Positions 49,894-59,790 are shown, counted from the first letter of the stretch. The stretch is 64,000 nucleotides of DNA from CAWBYL01 sp963793025 (GCA_963793025.1 CAWBYL010000001.1:372001-436000), one strand, 5' to 3'. The notes: a model not told the origin generated them from the letters alone. Program-made: numbers and translations.

Positions 49894-51413
49894 CAGCTCG
49901 TGGGCAGCGCCGAGATCCGGGGGAACAGCGGCGCCCCCTTCTCCACCGGCAGCCCGCCGGGATAGCCGCCCCACCCGGCCGCGGCCGGGAGCCGTTGCTC
50001 GTCGGGTGCGCCGGGTAGCCCGATGCGGCGCCACACCTCGGCGCACGTGCCGGGGATCGCCGGGGAGGCCAGCACGGCCACCAGGCGAAGGACCTCCAGG
50101 GCGTCGCCCATGACGGCATCGAGCTCGGGGCCCGGTTCCATCTTCCACGGCTCGTGGCTCTCGAGGTGGGCGTTGGCCGCCCCGATCAGACGCCAGGTGG
50201 CCTCCAGGGCGACGCTGGGCGCCACCGCAGCCCAGCCCGCCGCGGTGTCGGCGTACACGTCGGCCGCGACCGCGGCCAGGAGCGAGTCGGCGGCCGGGGC
50301 CGGCCCTATCCCGTCGCACTTCTTGCCCACCACGGTGGCCACCCGCGACAGCAGGTTGCCCAGGTTGTTGGCCAGATCGGAGTTGAAGCGGTTGACCATG
50401 CCCTCGTAGGAGAAGTCGCCGTCGGGCCCGAAGGGCGCGTCACGCAGGAAGTGATGGCGGAACCCGTCGACCCCGAAGTCCGCCACCAGGTCGGCCGGGA
50501 AGATCTGGTTGAGCCGGGTCTTGGACATCTTCTCGCCGCCGACGAGGAGGAAGCCGTGCACCGCCAGCTTGGCCGGAGGGTCGATCCCCGCGGCCAGGCA
50601 CATGGCCGGCCAGTACACGCAGTGGAAGCGCAGGATGTCCTTGCCGAGGAGGTGGTGCACCGCCGGCCACCACTGCTCGAAGCGCTCCGGGTCGGTGCCG
50701 TAGCCGATGGCGGTGGCGTAGTTGATGAGGGCGTCGTACCAGACGTAGAAGACGTGGCCCTCGTCCCACGGCACGGGAACGCCCCACGAGATCGACGTAC
50801 GGGAGATGGAGATGTCCTCGAGGCCCTGGCGGATGATGCCGAGGGCCTCGTTGCGCTTGCCGTCGGGCAGCACGAAGTCGGGATGGGCCTCGTACCAGTC
50901 GAGCAGGGGCTGGGTGAACTTCGAGAGCTCGAAGAACCAGTTGTCCTCCTCCAGCCACTCGACCGGGCGGCCGTGGATCGGACAGTTGCCGTCGATCAGG
51001 TCGGCCTCGGTGTAGTACGCCTCGCAGGCGACGCAGTAGAGGCCGGCGTAGGTGCCCTTGCGGATCCAGCCGTTGTCGTGGATCGCCTGCATGAACGCCT
51101 GCACCGACGTGGCGTGGCGGGGTTCGGTGGTGCGGATGAAGTCGTCGTTGGAGATGTCGAGCAGTTGCCACACCTCCTGGAACCGGGCACTGGTGCGGTC
51201 GGCCTGCTCGATCGGGGTGATGCCGTTGGCCTCGGCCGAGCGCTGGACCTTGAGACCGTGCTCGTCGGTGCCGGTGAGGAAGAACACGTCGTCGCCGAGG
51301 AGGCGGTGCCAGCGGGCGAGGGCGTCGGCGGTGACCGTCGTGTAGGCGTGCCCGATGTGGGGAACGTCGTTCACGTAGTAGATCGGGGTGGTCACGTAGA
51401 AGCGTTCAGACAC
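49893..51413 (-). CDS. metG: Methionyl-tRNA synthetase
   Basis: 506 aa, class I synthetase. The ATP motif is HIGH in VPHIGHAYTTVTADALARWH, followed by FFLTGTDEHGLKVQRSAEAN. The insertion carries Cys pairs (YCVACEAYYTEADLIDGNCP). The second motif is KMSKT in GGEKMSKTRLNQIFPADLV near residue 300, and a helical anticodon-binding domain ends the protein. It lacks the C-terminal tRNA-binding domain found in E. coli MetG, as in other actinobacteria. First gene of the metG-tatD pair. Confidence 0.98.
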   Translation of the reverse strand: MSERFYVTTPIYYVNDVPHIGHAYTTVTADALARWHRLLGDDVFFLTGTDEHGLKVQRSAEANGITPIEQADRTSARFQEVWQLLDISNDDFIRTTEPRHATSVQAFMQAIHDNGWIRKGTYAGLYCVACEAYYTEADLIDGNCPIHGRPVEWLEEDNWFFELSKFTQPLLDWYEAHPDFVLPDGKRNEALGIIRQGLEDISISRTSISWGVPVPWDEGHVFYVWYDALINYATAIGYGTDPERFEQWWPAVHHLLGKDILRFHCVYWPAMCLAAGIDPPAKLAVHGFLLVGGEKMSKTRLNQIFPADLVADFGVDGFRHHFLRDAPFGPDGDFSYEGMVNRFNSDLANNLGNLLSRVATVVGKKCDGIGPAPAADSLLAAVAADVYADTAAGWAAVAPSVALEATWRLIGAANAHLESHEPWKMEPGPELDAVMGDALEVLRLVAVLASPAIPGTCAEVWRRIGLPGAPDEQRLPAAAGWGGYPGGLPVEKGAPLFPRISALPTS

Positions 51414-51601
51414 CTCTTCAGGCTACGGGGCGGCGACAACCCCCACGAAAGGGTTGCCGGCACCGGCACGGGTCCCGCCGCGGACAGGGCCGACCCCCGT
51501 TTGGAGACGGGGCACTAGGTTCCGAGATCGCGACGCGGCTCGGTGGGGACCGGGCCGGGCCGGCATTCGGCCGGCGGCCGCACGAAGGGACGAGGTCGAC
51601 G

Positions 51602-52375
51602 ATGGGACAGCTGGACGGACGGGTCGCGGTGGTCACCGGAGCCGGTCGGGGCATCGGCCGGGCCATCGCCCTGCGTTACAGCGCCGAGGGGGCCTCGGTG
51701 GTGGTCTCCTCGCGCACCGGCGCCGAGCTCGACGCCACCCTCGCCGACGCCGGACTCGACCGCACCCGCGGGCGGGCGGTGGTCGCCGACGCCACCGATC
51801 GCGAGGGCGCCCGCCAACCGGTGCGCGAGGCCCTCGACGGGTTCGGGCGGGTGGACATCCTGGTGAACAACGTCGGCGGCAGCGCCGGGGGGAACCCCGA
51901 CCCCTTCGCCGGCAACGACGACGCCTTCGAACAGACGCTGGTCCTGTGCCTCACCTCAGCGTGGTGGACGACCAGCGCCGCGCTGCCGGGGATGCGCGAC
52001 CAGGGGTTCGGGCGGATCGTGAACATCGGCTCCGGGGCCTCGAAGATGACGGGAGGGTCCGTCCCCTACACGACGGCCAAGCACGGGCTGGCCGGGTTCA
52101 CCAAGCAGCTGGCCGTGGCCGCCGCTCCTCACGGCATCAACGTGAACCTGTTGTGCCCGGGCTACACCAACACCTCCCTGCTCGACTTCGAACGGATCGC
52201 CCGGGCCCGGGGCACCACCGCGGCCGACGAGGAGGCGCGGGCGGTCGCCGACATCATCCAGCACCGGGTGTTGGAGGCCGACGAGCTGGCCGGCATGGCC
52301 ACCCTCTTGGTGGGTCCCGAGGGCGGGGGCATCACCGGCCAGACCATCAGCGTCGACGGTGGCTACAAGGTCTGA
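51602..52375 (+). CDS. SDR-family oxidoreductase
   Basis: 257 aa. NAD(P) motif VTGAGRGIGRAIALRYSAEG (T-G-x3-G-I-G), structural LVNNVGGSAGG, and catalytic Ser and Tyr-x3-Lys in NIGSGASKMTGGSVPYTTAK. Asn of the tetrad in the middle helix is not obvious. C terminus DELAGMATLLVGPEGGGITGQTISVDGGYKV has the usual substrate lid. Resembles 3-oxoacyl-ACP reductase-like dehydrogenases; substrate unknown. A second SDR starts 54 nt downstream. Confidence 0.9.
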   Translation: MGQLDGRVAVVTGAGRGIGRAIALRYSAEGASVVVSSRTGAELDATLADAGLDRTRGRAVVADATDREGARQPVREALDGFGRVDILVNNVGGSAGGNPDPFAGNDDAFEQTLVLCLTSAWWTTSAALPGMRDQGFGRIVNIGSGASKMTGGSVPYTTAKHGLAGFTKQLAVAAAPHGINVNLLCPGYTNTSLLDFERIARARGTTAADEEARAVADIIQHRVLEADELAGMATLLVGPEGGGITGQTISVDGGYKV

Positions 52376-52429
52376 CGACGACGGGGTCCACGGCACCCCA
52401 CGGGGACCGAACGAGACGGAGGACGGGAC

Positions 52430-53353
52430 ATGGGACGACTCGACGGGCAGGTGGCCATCGTGACCGGCGCCGGTGGCGGCATCGGACGCGAGCACGCGCT
52501 GCTCCTCGCCCGGGAGGGGGCCGCCGTGGTCGTGAACGACATCGGTTCTCGCGCCGGGGCCGACGCCGCCGCCGTGGTCAGCGCCATCGAGGCCGCCGGA
52601 GGTCGGGCGGTGGCCAGCACCGCCTCGGCCACGTGGGACGGGGCGGCGGCGATCGTGGCCGACGCCGTCGACGCCTTCGGACGGGTCGACGTCCTCGTCA
52701 ACAACGCCACCGCCGGCGGCAACGACGACCTGTGGCGCTTCGAGGAGTCCGAGTGGGACCGCACCCTGGCGGTGAACCTCAAGGGCTACTTCGCCATGAT
52801 CCGCGAGGTGGTACCCCACATGGCCCGGCAGGGCGGCGGTGCCATCGTCAACACCAGCTCGTCGTCGGGGTACGGCCACCCCTCCCACGTCGCCTACGCC
52901 TCGGCCAAGGAGGGCGTCGTGGGTCTGACCCGTACGACGGCCAAGGAGGTCGGCCGGTTCGCCATCCGGTGCAACGCCATCCGACCGGTGGCCATCACCC
53001 GCCAGGTGGCCGACTACCACGACCAGACGGTGCGCTGGCGGCGGCTCATGGACCTCACCATGGGCGTGAGCACCAAGGCGATGGATGCCGTCGACGACGG
53101 TCCTCAGAAGATCGCGCCGTTCGTGGTGTGGCTGTGCACCGATGCCGCCCGGGCCGTGAACGGGCGCACGTTCTTCGTCTCCGGAGACCAGGTCTCCCTC
53201 CTCACCGAGCCCCGCCCGCGGGCCACCATCGAGTCCGCGGGAGGGTGGACCCTCGACGAGCTCGACGCGGTGGCGCCGACCGAGCTCGTCGACGGCCTCA
53301 CCAACCGGTTCACGCTCGACGACCACCCCGACATGCAGGTGTTCGAGGAGTAG
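52430..53353 (+). CDS. SDR-family oxidoreductase (MFE-2-like type)
   Basis: 307 aa. VTGAGGGIGREHALLLAREG, then VVNDIGSRAGADAAAVV (the acidic N-D-x-G after strand 2 suggests NAD), LVNNATAGGND, catalytic IVNTSSSSGYGHPSHVAYAS and Y-A-S-A-K. Longer than typical SDRs because of a C-terminal extension (TRQVADYHDQTVRW and onward). The order resembles 3-hydroxyacyl-CoA dehydrogenase parts of multifunctional enzyme type 2. Probably in one operon with the SDR upstream. Substrate unknown. Confidence 0.9.
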   Translation: MGRLDGQVAIVTGAGGGIGREHALLLAREGAAVVVNDIGSRAGADAAAVVSAIEAAGGRAVASTASATWDGAAAIVADAVDAFGRVDVLVNNATAGGNDDLWRFEESEWDRTLAVNLKGYFAMIREVVPHMARQGGGAIVNTSSSSGYGHPSHVAYASAKEGVVGLTRTTAKEVGRFAIRCNAIRPVAITRQVADYHDQTVRWRRLMDLTMGVSTKAMDAVDDGPQKIAPFVVWLCTDAARAVNGRTFFVSGDQVSLLTEPRPRATIESAGGWTLDELDAVAPTELVDGLTNRFTLDDHPDMQVFEE

Positions 53354-54193
53354 TCAGATCTCCTGGTCGTCCGATCCCTCCATGCCGATGGCCTGGCGGG
53401 TGTCCTGGAGGGGGATCAGCGTGCTGTAGTCGATGAAGGCACGCAGCGTGTGGCCACCGTCGACCGCCATGAGCTGACCGGTCGTCCACGACGACTCGGG
53501 ACCGGCGAAGTAGCGCACCGCCTCGGCGATGTCGGTGACCTCGCCGGGACGGTCGATGGGCTGGAGACGGAGGAACTCGGCCAGCATGTCGGGACTGGCG
53601 AAGATGCCCTCGGTGGCCGGGGTGCGGGTGAGACCGGGCTGCACCGAGTTCACCCGGACACCGAGGCCACCGAGCTCGTCGGCCGCCACGCGGACCAACT
53701 GGTCGACGGCCGCCTTGCCGGCGCTGTAGGACGCCAGGTACCGGGTCGGGAACACGGCGGCGGTGGAGGAGATGGCCACGAAGGACCCGCCCCCGTTGCG
53801 GACCATGGCCCGTCCGGCGTACTTCAACACCAGGTACACGGGCCGCACGTTGGCGTCGACCTGGGCGCTGAACTCGTCGTCGCCGAACAGGAGCACCGGA
53901 GTGACGGACCCCCCGCCGGGGACGACGACGGCGATGTCGAGGCCGCCGGCGTCGTCCGAGGCCGCCTCCACCGCCGCCCGCACCGAGTCGCCGTCGAGGG
54001 CGTCGCACACGCAGGTCGCCACCTCGATGCCCTCACCGGCCAGCTCGGCGGCCGCCCCGTCCAGCTTCCCGGCGGTACGCCCGGCGATGGTGACCAGGGC
54101 ACCGTCGACGCCGAGGCGGCGGGCGACGGCCAAACCGATTCCCGACCCACCTCCGACCACGAGGGCCCGACGCCCCTCCAGTGACCCCGTCAC
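53354..54193 (-). CDS. SDR-family oxidoreductase
   Basis: 279 aa from the GTG at 54193 (VTGSLEGRRALVVGGGSGIG); the frame opens 12 codons earlier. GGGSGIGLAVARRLGVDG, VVVPGGGSVTPVLLFGDDEF, catalytic ISSTAAVFPTRYLASYSAGK, and C-terminal SSWTTGQLMAVDGGHTLRAF. Its stop codon abuts that of the SDR at 52430-53353, so the genes converge. Diverges from the MarR gene. Confidence 0.9.
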   Translation of the reverse strand: MTGSLEGRRALVVGGGSGIGLAVARRLGVDGALVTIAGRTAGKLDGAAAELAGEGIEVATCVCDALDGDSVRAAVEAASDDAGGLDIAVVVPGGGSVTPVLLFGDDEFSAQVDANVRPVYLVLKYAGRAMVRNGGGSFVAISSTAAVFPTRYLASYSAGKAAVDQLVRVAADELGGLGVRVNSVQPGLTRTPATEGIFASPDMLAEFLRLQPIDRPGEVTDIAEAVRYFAGPESSWTTGQLMAVDGGHTLRAFIDYSTLIPLQDTRQAIGMEGSDDQEI

Positions 54194-54372
54194 GTCGCCC
54201 TCCCCACGGGAGCAGGCCCCCGACGGCACGGTCGTACGGTCAGGTCCTGGCTCTGGGCCACCACGTGATCCCCCCTCGGTCGTGTCGCCCCGACGGGCGG
54301 CCTCCCCAGTATCGCCCCACCCGGCCGACCGGGGCCCGGTCGGTGCGGTCCCGTTGAGTACCGTCGTGGTCC

Positions 54373-54885
54373 GTGGCCCGCCCCCTCTCGTTCGATCCCA
54401 TCGCCGAGGCCACGCGCAACTGGGTGCGCCGTGACGTCGTGGATGCCATGGCCGCCGCCACCTCGATCATGCGGGCGCATCAGATCGTGCTGGCCGCCGT
54501 CGACGGCGAGCTGCGGCCCCTCGGTCTCACCTTCGCCCGCTTCGAGGTCCTGCGGCTCCTCGCCTTCACCCGCGTCGGCGAGCTGCCCCTGGGCAAGATC
54601 GGCGATCGGCTCATGGTCCATCCGACGAGCGTCACCAACTCGATCGACCGACTCGAGTCCGACGCCCTCGTCGAGCGCAGACCCCACCCGACCGACCGGC
54701 GCACCACGCTGGCCGCCATCACCGCGGCGGGCCGGACCCGGGTCGAGGAGGCCACGGACCTGCTCGACGGGATCCGGTACGGCCTCGACGGCCTCGACGG
54801 CGCCGAGCTCGACCGGTTGACCGAGCTGATCACCAAGCTTCGCCTCGCCGCCGGCGACTTCGCCGGCCCCGACGTCGCGTCATGA
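54373..54885 (+). CDS. MarR-family transcriptional regulator
   Basis: 170 aa, GTG start. Helical dimerisation region at both ends and a winged helix in the middle: LTFARFEVLRLLAFTRVGEL, GKIGDRLMVHPTSVTNSIDR, LESDALVERRPHPTDRRTTL (D-R-R-x-x wing). Binds DNA and typically responds to an acid or phenol. It lies between the divergent SDR and a downstream SDR; no palindrome could be assigned. May control the SDR cluster. Confidence 0.9.
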   Translation: MARPLSFDPIAEATRNWVRRDVVDAMAAATSIMRAHQIVLAAVDGELRPLGLTFARFEVLRLLAFTRVGELPLGKIGDRLMVHPTSVTNSIDRLESDALVERRPHPTDRRTTLAAITAAGRTRVEEATDLLDGIRYGLDGLDGAELDRLTELITKLRLAAGDFAGPDVAS

Positions 54886-54967
54886 CACCGGGGGGCGGCC
54901 CCCGTCCCCGCCGGCCCGGACCTCCGCCCGGGCCCCACCCACCCGACCGACCAGGGAGCAGCAGACC

Positions 54968-55759
54968 ATGACGGACTTTCGAGCCACCTACGGTCCCTGG
55001 GCCGTGGTCGCCGGCGCCTCCGACGGCACCGGAGCCGCCTTCGTGCAGGAACTGGCCCGGCGCGGCGTCAACGTCGTGCTCGTCGCCCGGCGCCGGGCGC
55101 TGCTCGAGGAGCTGGCCGCCGGGCTGGACGTGGAGACGAGGGTCGTCGAGCTCGATCTCAGCACGGACGGGGCGGCGGCGACGTTGGCGGCGGCGACGGC
55201 CGACCTCGAGATCGGGCTGGTCGTCTACAACGCCGGGGCCGACCAGCACAGCGTGCCCCTCCTCGACCAACCCGTCGAAGACCTGCTCGCCCTCGTCCGC
55301 CGGAACTGCTCGACGGTGGTGGAGATGAGCCACGGCTTCGGACGGGCGATGGTCGACCGAGGACGCGGTGGGCTGTTGCTCGTCACCTCGGGTGCGGCGT
55401 GGGTCGGAGCCAGCAACGTGGCCACCTACGGCGCCACCAAGGCGTTCGACCTGGTCCTGGCCGAGGCCCTGTGGGCCGAGTGGCGGACCTCCGGCGTGGA
55501 CGTGCTCGGGCTGGTCCTCGGCGCCACCGACACCCCGTCGTTGAAGCGCCTCCTCGACCACCACGGCGGCGACCTCGGTCCGCTGGCCGCTCCCGCCGAC
55601 GTCGCCACCGAGGCCTTCGACCACCTCGGCGACGGTCCGACCTGGAGCTACGGGATGCCCGACCCGATGGGACCGTCTCCGCTGGGCGCGCTCCCCCGCC
55701 GCCAGGCCGTCGAGCTGATGAGCCAGGGAACGGCGGCGATGTTCGCCGACGACGCCTGA
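54968..55759 (+). CDS. SDR-family oxidoreductase (17-beta-HSD-like)
   Basis: 263 aa. WAVVAGASDGTGAAFVQELA (G-A-S-x-G-x-G), VVLVARRRALLEELA (NADP-type Arg after strand 2), LVVYNAGADQHSVPLLDQPV (Y-N-A-G), catalytic LVTSGAAWVGASNVATYGAT ending in Y-G-A-T-K. Start preceded by GGGAGCAGCAG. The sequence order resembles the HSD12/let-767 type of SDR acting on fatty acyl or steroid ketones. Ends 4 bp before the convergent icmF stop. Confidence 0.9.
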   Translation: MTDFRATYGPWAVVAGASDGTGAAFVQELARRGVNVVLVARRRALLEELAAGLDVETRVVELDLSTDGAAATLAAATADLEIGLVVYNAGADQHSVPLLDQPVEDLLALVRRNCSTVVEMSHGFGRAMVDRGRGGLLLVTSGAAWVGASNVATYGATKAFDLVLAEALWAEWRTSGVDVLGLVLGATDTPSLKRLLDHHGGDLGPLAAPADVATEAFDHLGDGPTWSYGMPDPMGPSPLGALPRRQAVELMSQGTAAMFADDA

Positions 55760-55763
55760 CCGG

Positions 55764-58700
55764 TCAGACGTTGCGCCGGTAGCGCCCGCCCACCTGGAAC
55801 AACGTCTCGCTGATCTCTCCCAGGCTGGCGCAGCGCACGGTGTCCATCAACACCGCGAACAGGTTCTCCCCGGCCAGGGCGGCGGCGGCCAGGCGCTCCA
55901 GGGCGACGGGCCGCTCCTCGCCGTGGATCGCGCGGAACTCGGCCAGGCGGGCGAGTTGGCGCTCCTTCTCCGCTTCGGTGGAGCGGGCCAGCTCGACCAC
56001 CGCCGGGGGCTCGCCCGAGACGTCGCGGGTGAAGGTGTTCACGCCGATGATGGGCAGCGATCCGTCGTGCTTCTTGTGCTCGTAGAGCATCGACTCGTCC
56101 TGGATGCGGCCTCGCTGGTAGCCGAGCTCCATGGCTCCGAGCACCCCGCCCCGCTCGTTGATGCGGTCGAACTCGGCCAGCACCGCTTCTTCGACCAGAT
56201 CGGTGAGCTCGTCGATGACGAAGCTGCCCTGGTTGGGGTTCTCGTTCATGGCCAGGCCCCACTCGCGGTTGACGATCATCTGGATGGCCATGGCCCGCCG
56301 CACCGACTGCTCGGTCGGTGTGGTGACGGCCTCGTCGAAGGCGTTGGTGTGGAGGCTGTTGCAGTTGTCGTAGATGGCTATGAGGGCCTGGAGGGTGGTG
56401 CGGATGTCGTTGAAGTCCATCTCCTGGGCGTGCAGCGAACGCCCCGAGGTCTGCACGTGGTACTTCAGCTTCTGGGAACGTTCGCCGGCTCCGTAGCGCT
56501 CGCGCATGGCCACCGCCCAGATGCGGCGGGCCACCCGGCCGAGCACCGCGTACTCCGGGTCCATGCCGTTGGAGAAGAAGAAACTGAGGTTGGGGGCGAA
56601 GTCGTCGACCTCCATCCCCCGGGCCCGGTAGGCCTCGACGTAGGTGAAGCCGTTGGCCAGGGTGAAGGCGAGCTGGGAGATGGGGTTCGCGCCCGCTTCG
56701 GCGATGTGGTAGCCGGAGATCGACACCGAGTAGAAGTTCCGCACCTCCTGGGCGACGAACCACTCCTGCACGTCGGCCATCAGCCCCAACGAGAACTCGG
56801 TCGAGAAGATGCAGGTGTTCTGACCCTGATCCTCCTTGAGCACGTCGGCCTGGACGGTGCCCCGGACCGTGCGCAGGGCCCGGGCCCGGATCTCGGCCGC
56901 CTCGTCGTCGTCGGCCCGGCGGCCGGTGTCGGCCTCGAAGCGGTCGAGCTGCTGGTCGATCACCGTGTTCAGGAACATGGCGAGCACGGTCGGCGCCGGA
57001 CCGTTGATGGTCATCGACACCGACGTGCTGGGATCGCAGAGGTCGAAGCCGGCGTAGAGGGCCTTCATGTCGTCGAGGGTGCAGATCGACACGCCGGCGT
57101 TGCCGACCTTGCCGTAGATGTCGGGGCGCTCGGCCGGGTCGAACCCGTAGAGCGTGACCGAGTCGAACGCCGTCGAGAGCCGGTTCGCCGGCGCGTGCTC
57201 GGAAAGGAGGTGGAAGCGACGGTTCGTGCGGAAGGCGTCACCCTCCCCGGCGAACATGCGGATCGGGTCCTCGTCCTCGCGCTTGTACGGGAACACGCCG
57301 GCAGCGAACGGGAAGCGCCCGGGGAGGTTCTCCGAGCGGAGGAAGGTGACGAGGTCGCCGTCGTCGTGGAAGGCGGGCACGGCCACGCGGGGGACGGGGG
57401 TGCCCGACAGCGAGACCCGCACCTTGTCGGCACCGGTGTGCTCGGCCACCACCTCGGGCCAGCCGTCGATGAGCTCCTGGGCGGCGGACGGCACCTGGCG
57501 ACGGGCGCTGGATGCGGCCTCGGGCAGCTCCCCCCCGTCGAGCGACGACGCCTCGAGGTGGGCGGCGGCCGTCTCGAGGTGTTGGGCCAGGCGGGCGGCC
57601 TCGGCCACCCGCTCGGTGTCGACGTGGTAGCCGCGGACGGTCTCGGTGATCTCGGACAGGTAACGCTGGCGGTCCACCGGGACCAGGGCGACGGCCCCGG
57701 TCGAGGTGCGACCGGTCACCGCCGGCAGGTGGCCGCCGGTGGCGTCTCGACCGGCGAGGCCGATCTGGTCCCGCAGGTGCTGGTAGAGGGCGGTGACGCC
57801 ATCGTCGTTGAACCGGGCGGCGATGGTGCCGAACACCGGGAGGTCCTCCGGCGCCAGGTCGAAGCGCTCGTGGTTGCGGGCGACCTGACGGCGCACGTGG
57901 CGCACGGCGTCGTCGGCGCCGCGCCGGTCGAACTTGTTGATGGCCACGGCATCGGCGAAGTCGAGCATGTCGATCTTCTCCAGCTGGCTGGCCGCCCCGA
58001 ACTCCGGGGTCATCACATAGAGGGAGTGGTCGACGTGCTCGGCCACCGCCGAGTCGCCCTGACCGATGCCGGGGGTCTCGACGATGACGAGGTCGAACCC
58101 GGCGACCTGGCAGGCGACGATGGCGTCGTCGAGGAACGGAGGGATCTCCGAGGTGGCGCCGCGGGTCGCCACCGAGCGCAGGAAGACGACCGGCTCCTCC
58201 ACCGCGTTCATGCGGATCCGGTCGCCCAGCAGGGCGCCGCCCGTGCGGCGCCGGGTGGGGTCGATGGCGAGCACGGCGATGCGCACCTTGTCCTCGTGGT
58301 CCTGGCGGAAGCGGCGGATCAGCTCGTCGGTGAGCGACGACTTGCCCGAGCCCCCCGTTCCGGTGATGCCGAGCACGGGTGTGCCCCGCGTCCGGGCCAC
58401 GGACCGCAGATGGTCGAGCGGTCCCGGCCCGACCACGCCGCACTCCAGGCCGGTGAGCACCCGGGCCAGGCTGCGGGAGTCCCCGGTGGCCAGGGCGTCG
58501 AGGGCGCCGTCGAGGTCAGCGGCCACCGGATCGACGTCGCAGGCCCTGATGATCTCGTTCACCATGCGGGCCAGGCCCATCTCGGCGCCGTCGGCCGGAG
58601 AGAAGATCCGGGTGACGCCGTAGTCCTGGAGCTGGGCGATCTCCGCGGGCACGATGACGCCGCCACCGCCACCGAAGACCTTCACGTGGCCCATCCCCCG

Positions 58701-58967
58701 CTGGCCGAGCAGGTCGACCAGGTAGCGGAAGAACTCGACGTGCCCGCCCTGGTAGGAGCTGACGGCGATGCCCTGGACGTCCTCCTGGACGGCGGCGTCG
58801 ACGATCTCGGCCACCGAGCGGTTGTGGCCCAGGTGGACGATCTCCGCTCCCTGGGCCTGCAGGATCCGCCGCATGATGTTGATGGCGGCGTCGTGGCCGT
58901 CGAACAGCGACGTGGCCGTGACCAGCCGCACCGGGTGCACGGGCACGTGGATCTCGGGGTCGGACAC
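55764..58967 (-). CDS. icmF: Fused isobutyryl-CoA mutase (IcmF)
   Basis: 1067 aa from a GTG at 58967 with AGGAGG 7 nt upstream; the frame opens further upstream without conservation. Domains in order: B12-binding (about 13-145, TSLFDGHDAAINIMRRILQA with the cobalt-ligating His25 in D-G-H), GTPase chaperone of MeaB type (about 195-420, GITGTGGSGKSSLTDELIRR Walker A; VIVETPGIGQGDS), linker, then the mutase TIM barrel (about 560-1060: DEDPIRMFAGEGDAFRTNRR, STAFDSVTLYGFDPAERPDI, SVSMTINGPAPTVLAMFLNT). This split of domains is diagnostic of IcmF. It interconverts isobutyryl-CoA and butyryl-CoA using AdoCbl. Confidence 0.97.
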   Translation of the reverse strand: MSDPEIHVPVHPVRLVTATSLFDGHDAAINIMRRILQAQGAEIVHLGHNRSVAEIVDAAVQEDVQGIAVSSYQGGHVEFFRYLVDLLGQRGMGHVKVFGGGGGVIVPAEIAQLQDYGVTRIFSPADGAEMGLARMVNEIIRACDVDPVAADLDGALDALATGDSRSLARVLTGLECGVVGPGPLDHLRSVARTRGTPVLGITGTGGSGKSSLTDELIRRFRQDHEDKVRIAVLAIDPTRRRTGGALLGDRIRMNAVEEPVVFLRSVATRGATSEIPPFLDDAIVACQVAGFDLVIVETPGIGQGDSAVAEHVDHSLYVMTPEFGAASQLEKIDMLDFADAVAINKFDRRGADDAVRHVRRQVARNHERFDLAPEDLPVFGTIAARFNDDGVTALYQHLRDQIGLAGRDATGGHLPAVTGRTSTGAVALVPVDRQRYLSEITETVRGYHVDTERVAEAARLAQHLETAAAHLEASSLDGGELPEAASSARRQVPSAAQELIDGWPEVVAEHTGADKVRVSLSGTPVPRVAVPAFHDDGDLVTFLRSENLPGRFPFAAGVFPYKREDEDPIRMFAGEGDAFRTNRRFHLLSEHAPANRLSTAFDSVTLYGFDPAERPDIYGKVGNAGVSICTLDDMKALYAGFDLCDPSTSVSMTINGPAPTVLAMFLNTVIDQQLDRFEADTGRRADDDEAAEIRARALRTVRGTVQADVLKEDQGQNTCIFSTEFSLGLMADVQEWFVAQEVRNFYSVSISGYHIAEAGANPISQLAFTLANGFTYVEAYRARGMEVDDFAPNLSFFFSNGMDPEYAVLGRVARRIWAVAMRERYGAGERSQKLKYHVQTSGRSLHAQEMDFNDIRTTLQALIAIYDNCNSLHTNAFDEAVTTPTEQSVRRAMAIQMIVNREWGLAMNENPNQGSFVIDELTDLVEEAVLAEFDRINERGGVLGAMELGYQRGRIQDESMLYEHKKHDGSLPIIGVNTFTRDVSGEPPAVVELARSTEAEKERQLARLAEFRAIHGEERPVALERLAAAALAGENLFAVLMDTVRCASLGEISETLFQVGGRYRRNV

Positions 58968-59074
58968 GGCAGCCTCCTGGACAGTGCTCGGACGTACGAT
59001 ACTCGGATGTCCAACTACTTGCCGCTCGAGCCGGTGGCGGCAGCGAGCCCGGCTCCCTGTGCTTCGCTGAAGCG

Positions 59075-59788
59075 ATGACATCTGTGGAGAAGCCGGCCCT
59101 GGCGGTCGTGTCGCTGGTGCCCTCGGCCACCGAGACACTCGCCGAGTGGGGCATCACCCCGGTGGGGGTGACCCGGTTCTGCGAGCGGCCGGACCTGCCG
59201 TCGGTGGGAGGGACCAAGGACCCCGATCTTCCCGCCGTCCTGGCCCTCGCCCCCGAGCTGGTGGTGATGTGCGTCGAGGAGAACCGGCGCCAAGACGCCG
59301 AGGCTCTCCGGTCGGCCGGTCTGCGGGTCCACGCCATCGACATCGACTCGGTCGCCGACGTCCCCGACGAGATGGCCCGCCTGGCCGCCGCCATAGGGGT
59401 CCGCCCCGCCCCGATCACCACCGGACCCCGACGGGCCCCGACCGGGACCCGGGCCTTCCTCCCCATCTGGCGGCGACCGTGGATGACCGTCAGTGGCCGC
59501 ACCTACGCGGCGTCGATGCTCGACTGGCTGGGCATCGACACGGTGTTCGCCGACCACGCCGACCGCTACCCCACCGTCGAGCTCGACGAAGTCGCCGCCA
59601 CCGCCGCCGACCTGGTGGTCGCCCCCAGCGAGCCGTACCCGTTCGGCGAACGCCACCGCGCCGAACTGGAGACGATCGCCCCCACCGTCCTCGTCGACGG
59701 TCAGGACCTGGTGTGGTGGGGAGTGCGCACCCCCGCCGCCCTGCGCCGTCTGGCCGACGTGCTCGATCCCGTGACCGGGGGCCGCTGA
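59075..59788 (+). CDS. BtuF-like helical-backbone metal/B12 receptor domain protein
   Basis: 237 aa. VSLVPSATETLAEWGITPVG is the standard opening of BtuF/FepB-type binding domains, then TRFCERPDLPSVGGTKDPDL, ALAPELVVMCVEENRRQDAE, a long helix, and SGRTYAASMLDWLGIDTVFA. No signal peptide is visible (MTSVEKPALAV), so the protein appears cytoplasmic, unlike a transport receptor. It starts divergently from icmF with 107 bp between, which suggests a B12-linked role, such as binding cobalamin for the mutase; this is inference. Confidence 0.8.
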   Translation: MTSVEKPALAVVSLVPSATETLAEWGITPVGVTRFCERPDLPSVGGTKDPDLPAVLALAPELVVMCVEENRRQDAEALRSAGLRVHAIDIDSVADVPDEMARLAAAIGVRPAPITTGPRRAPTGTRAFLPIWRRPWMTVSGRTYAASMLDWLGIDTVFADHADRYPTVELDEVAATAADLVVAPSEPYPFGERHRAELETIAPTVLVDGQDLVWWGVRTPAALRRLADVLDPVTGGR

Positions 59789-59790
59789 GC

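Noticed and set aside
58968..59074. Cobalamin riboswitch between icmF and the BtuF-like gene
   Set aside because: The gap is only 107 bp and has no B12-box-like sequence on either strand.
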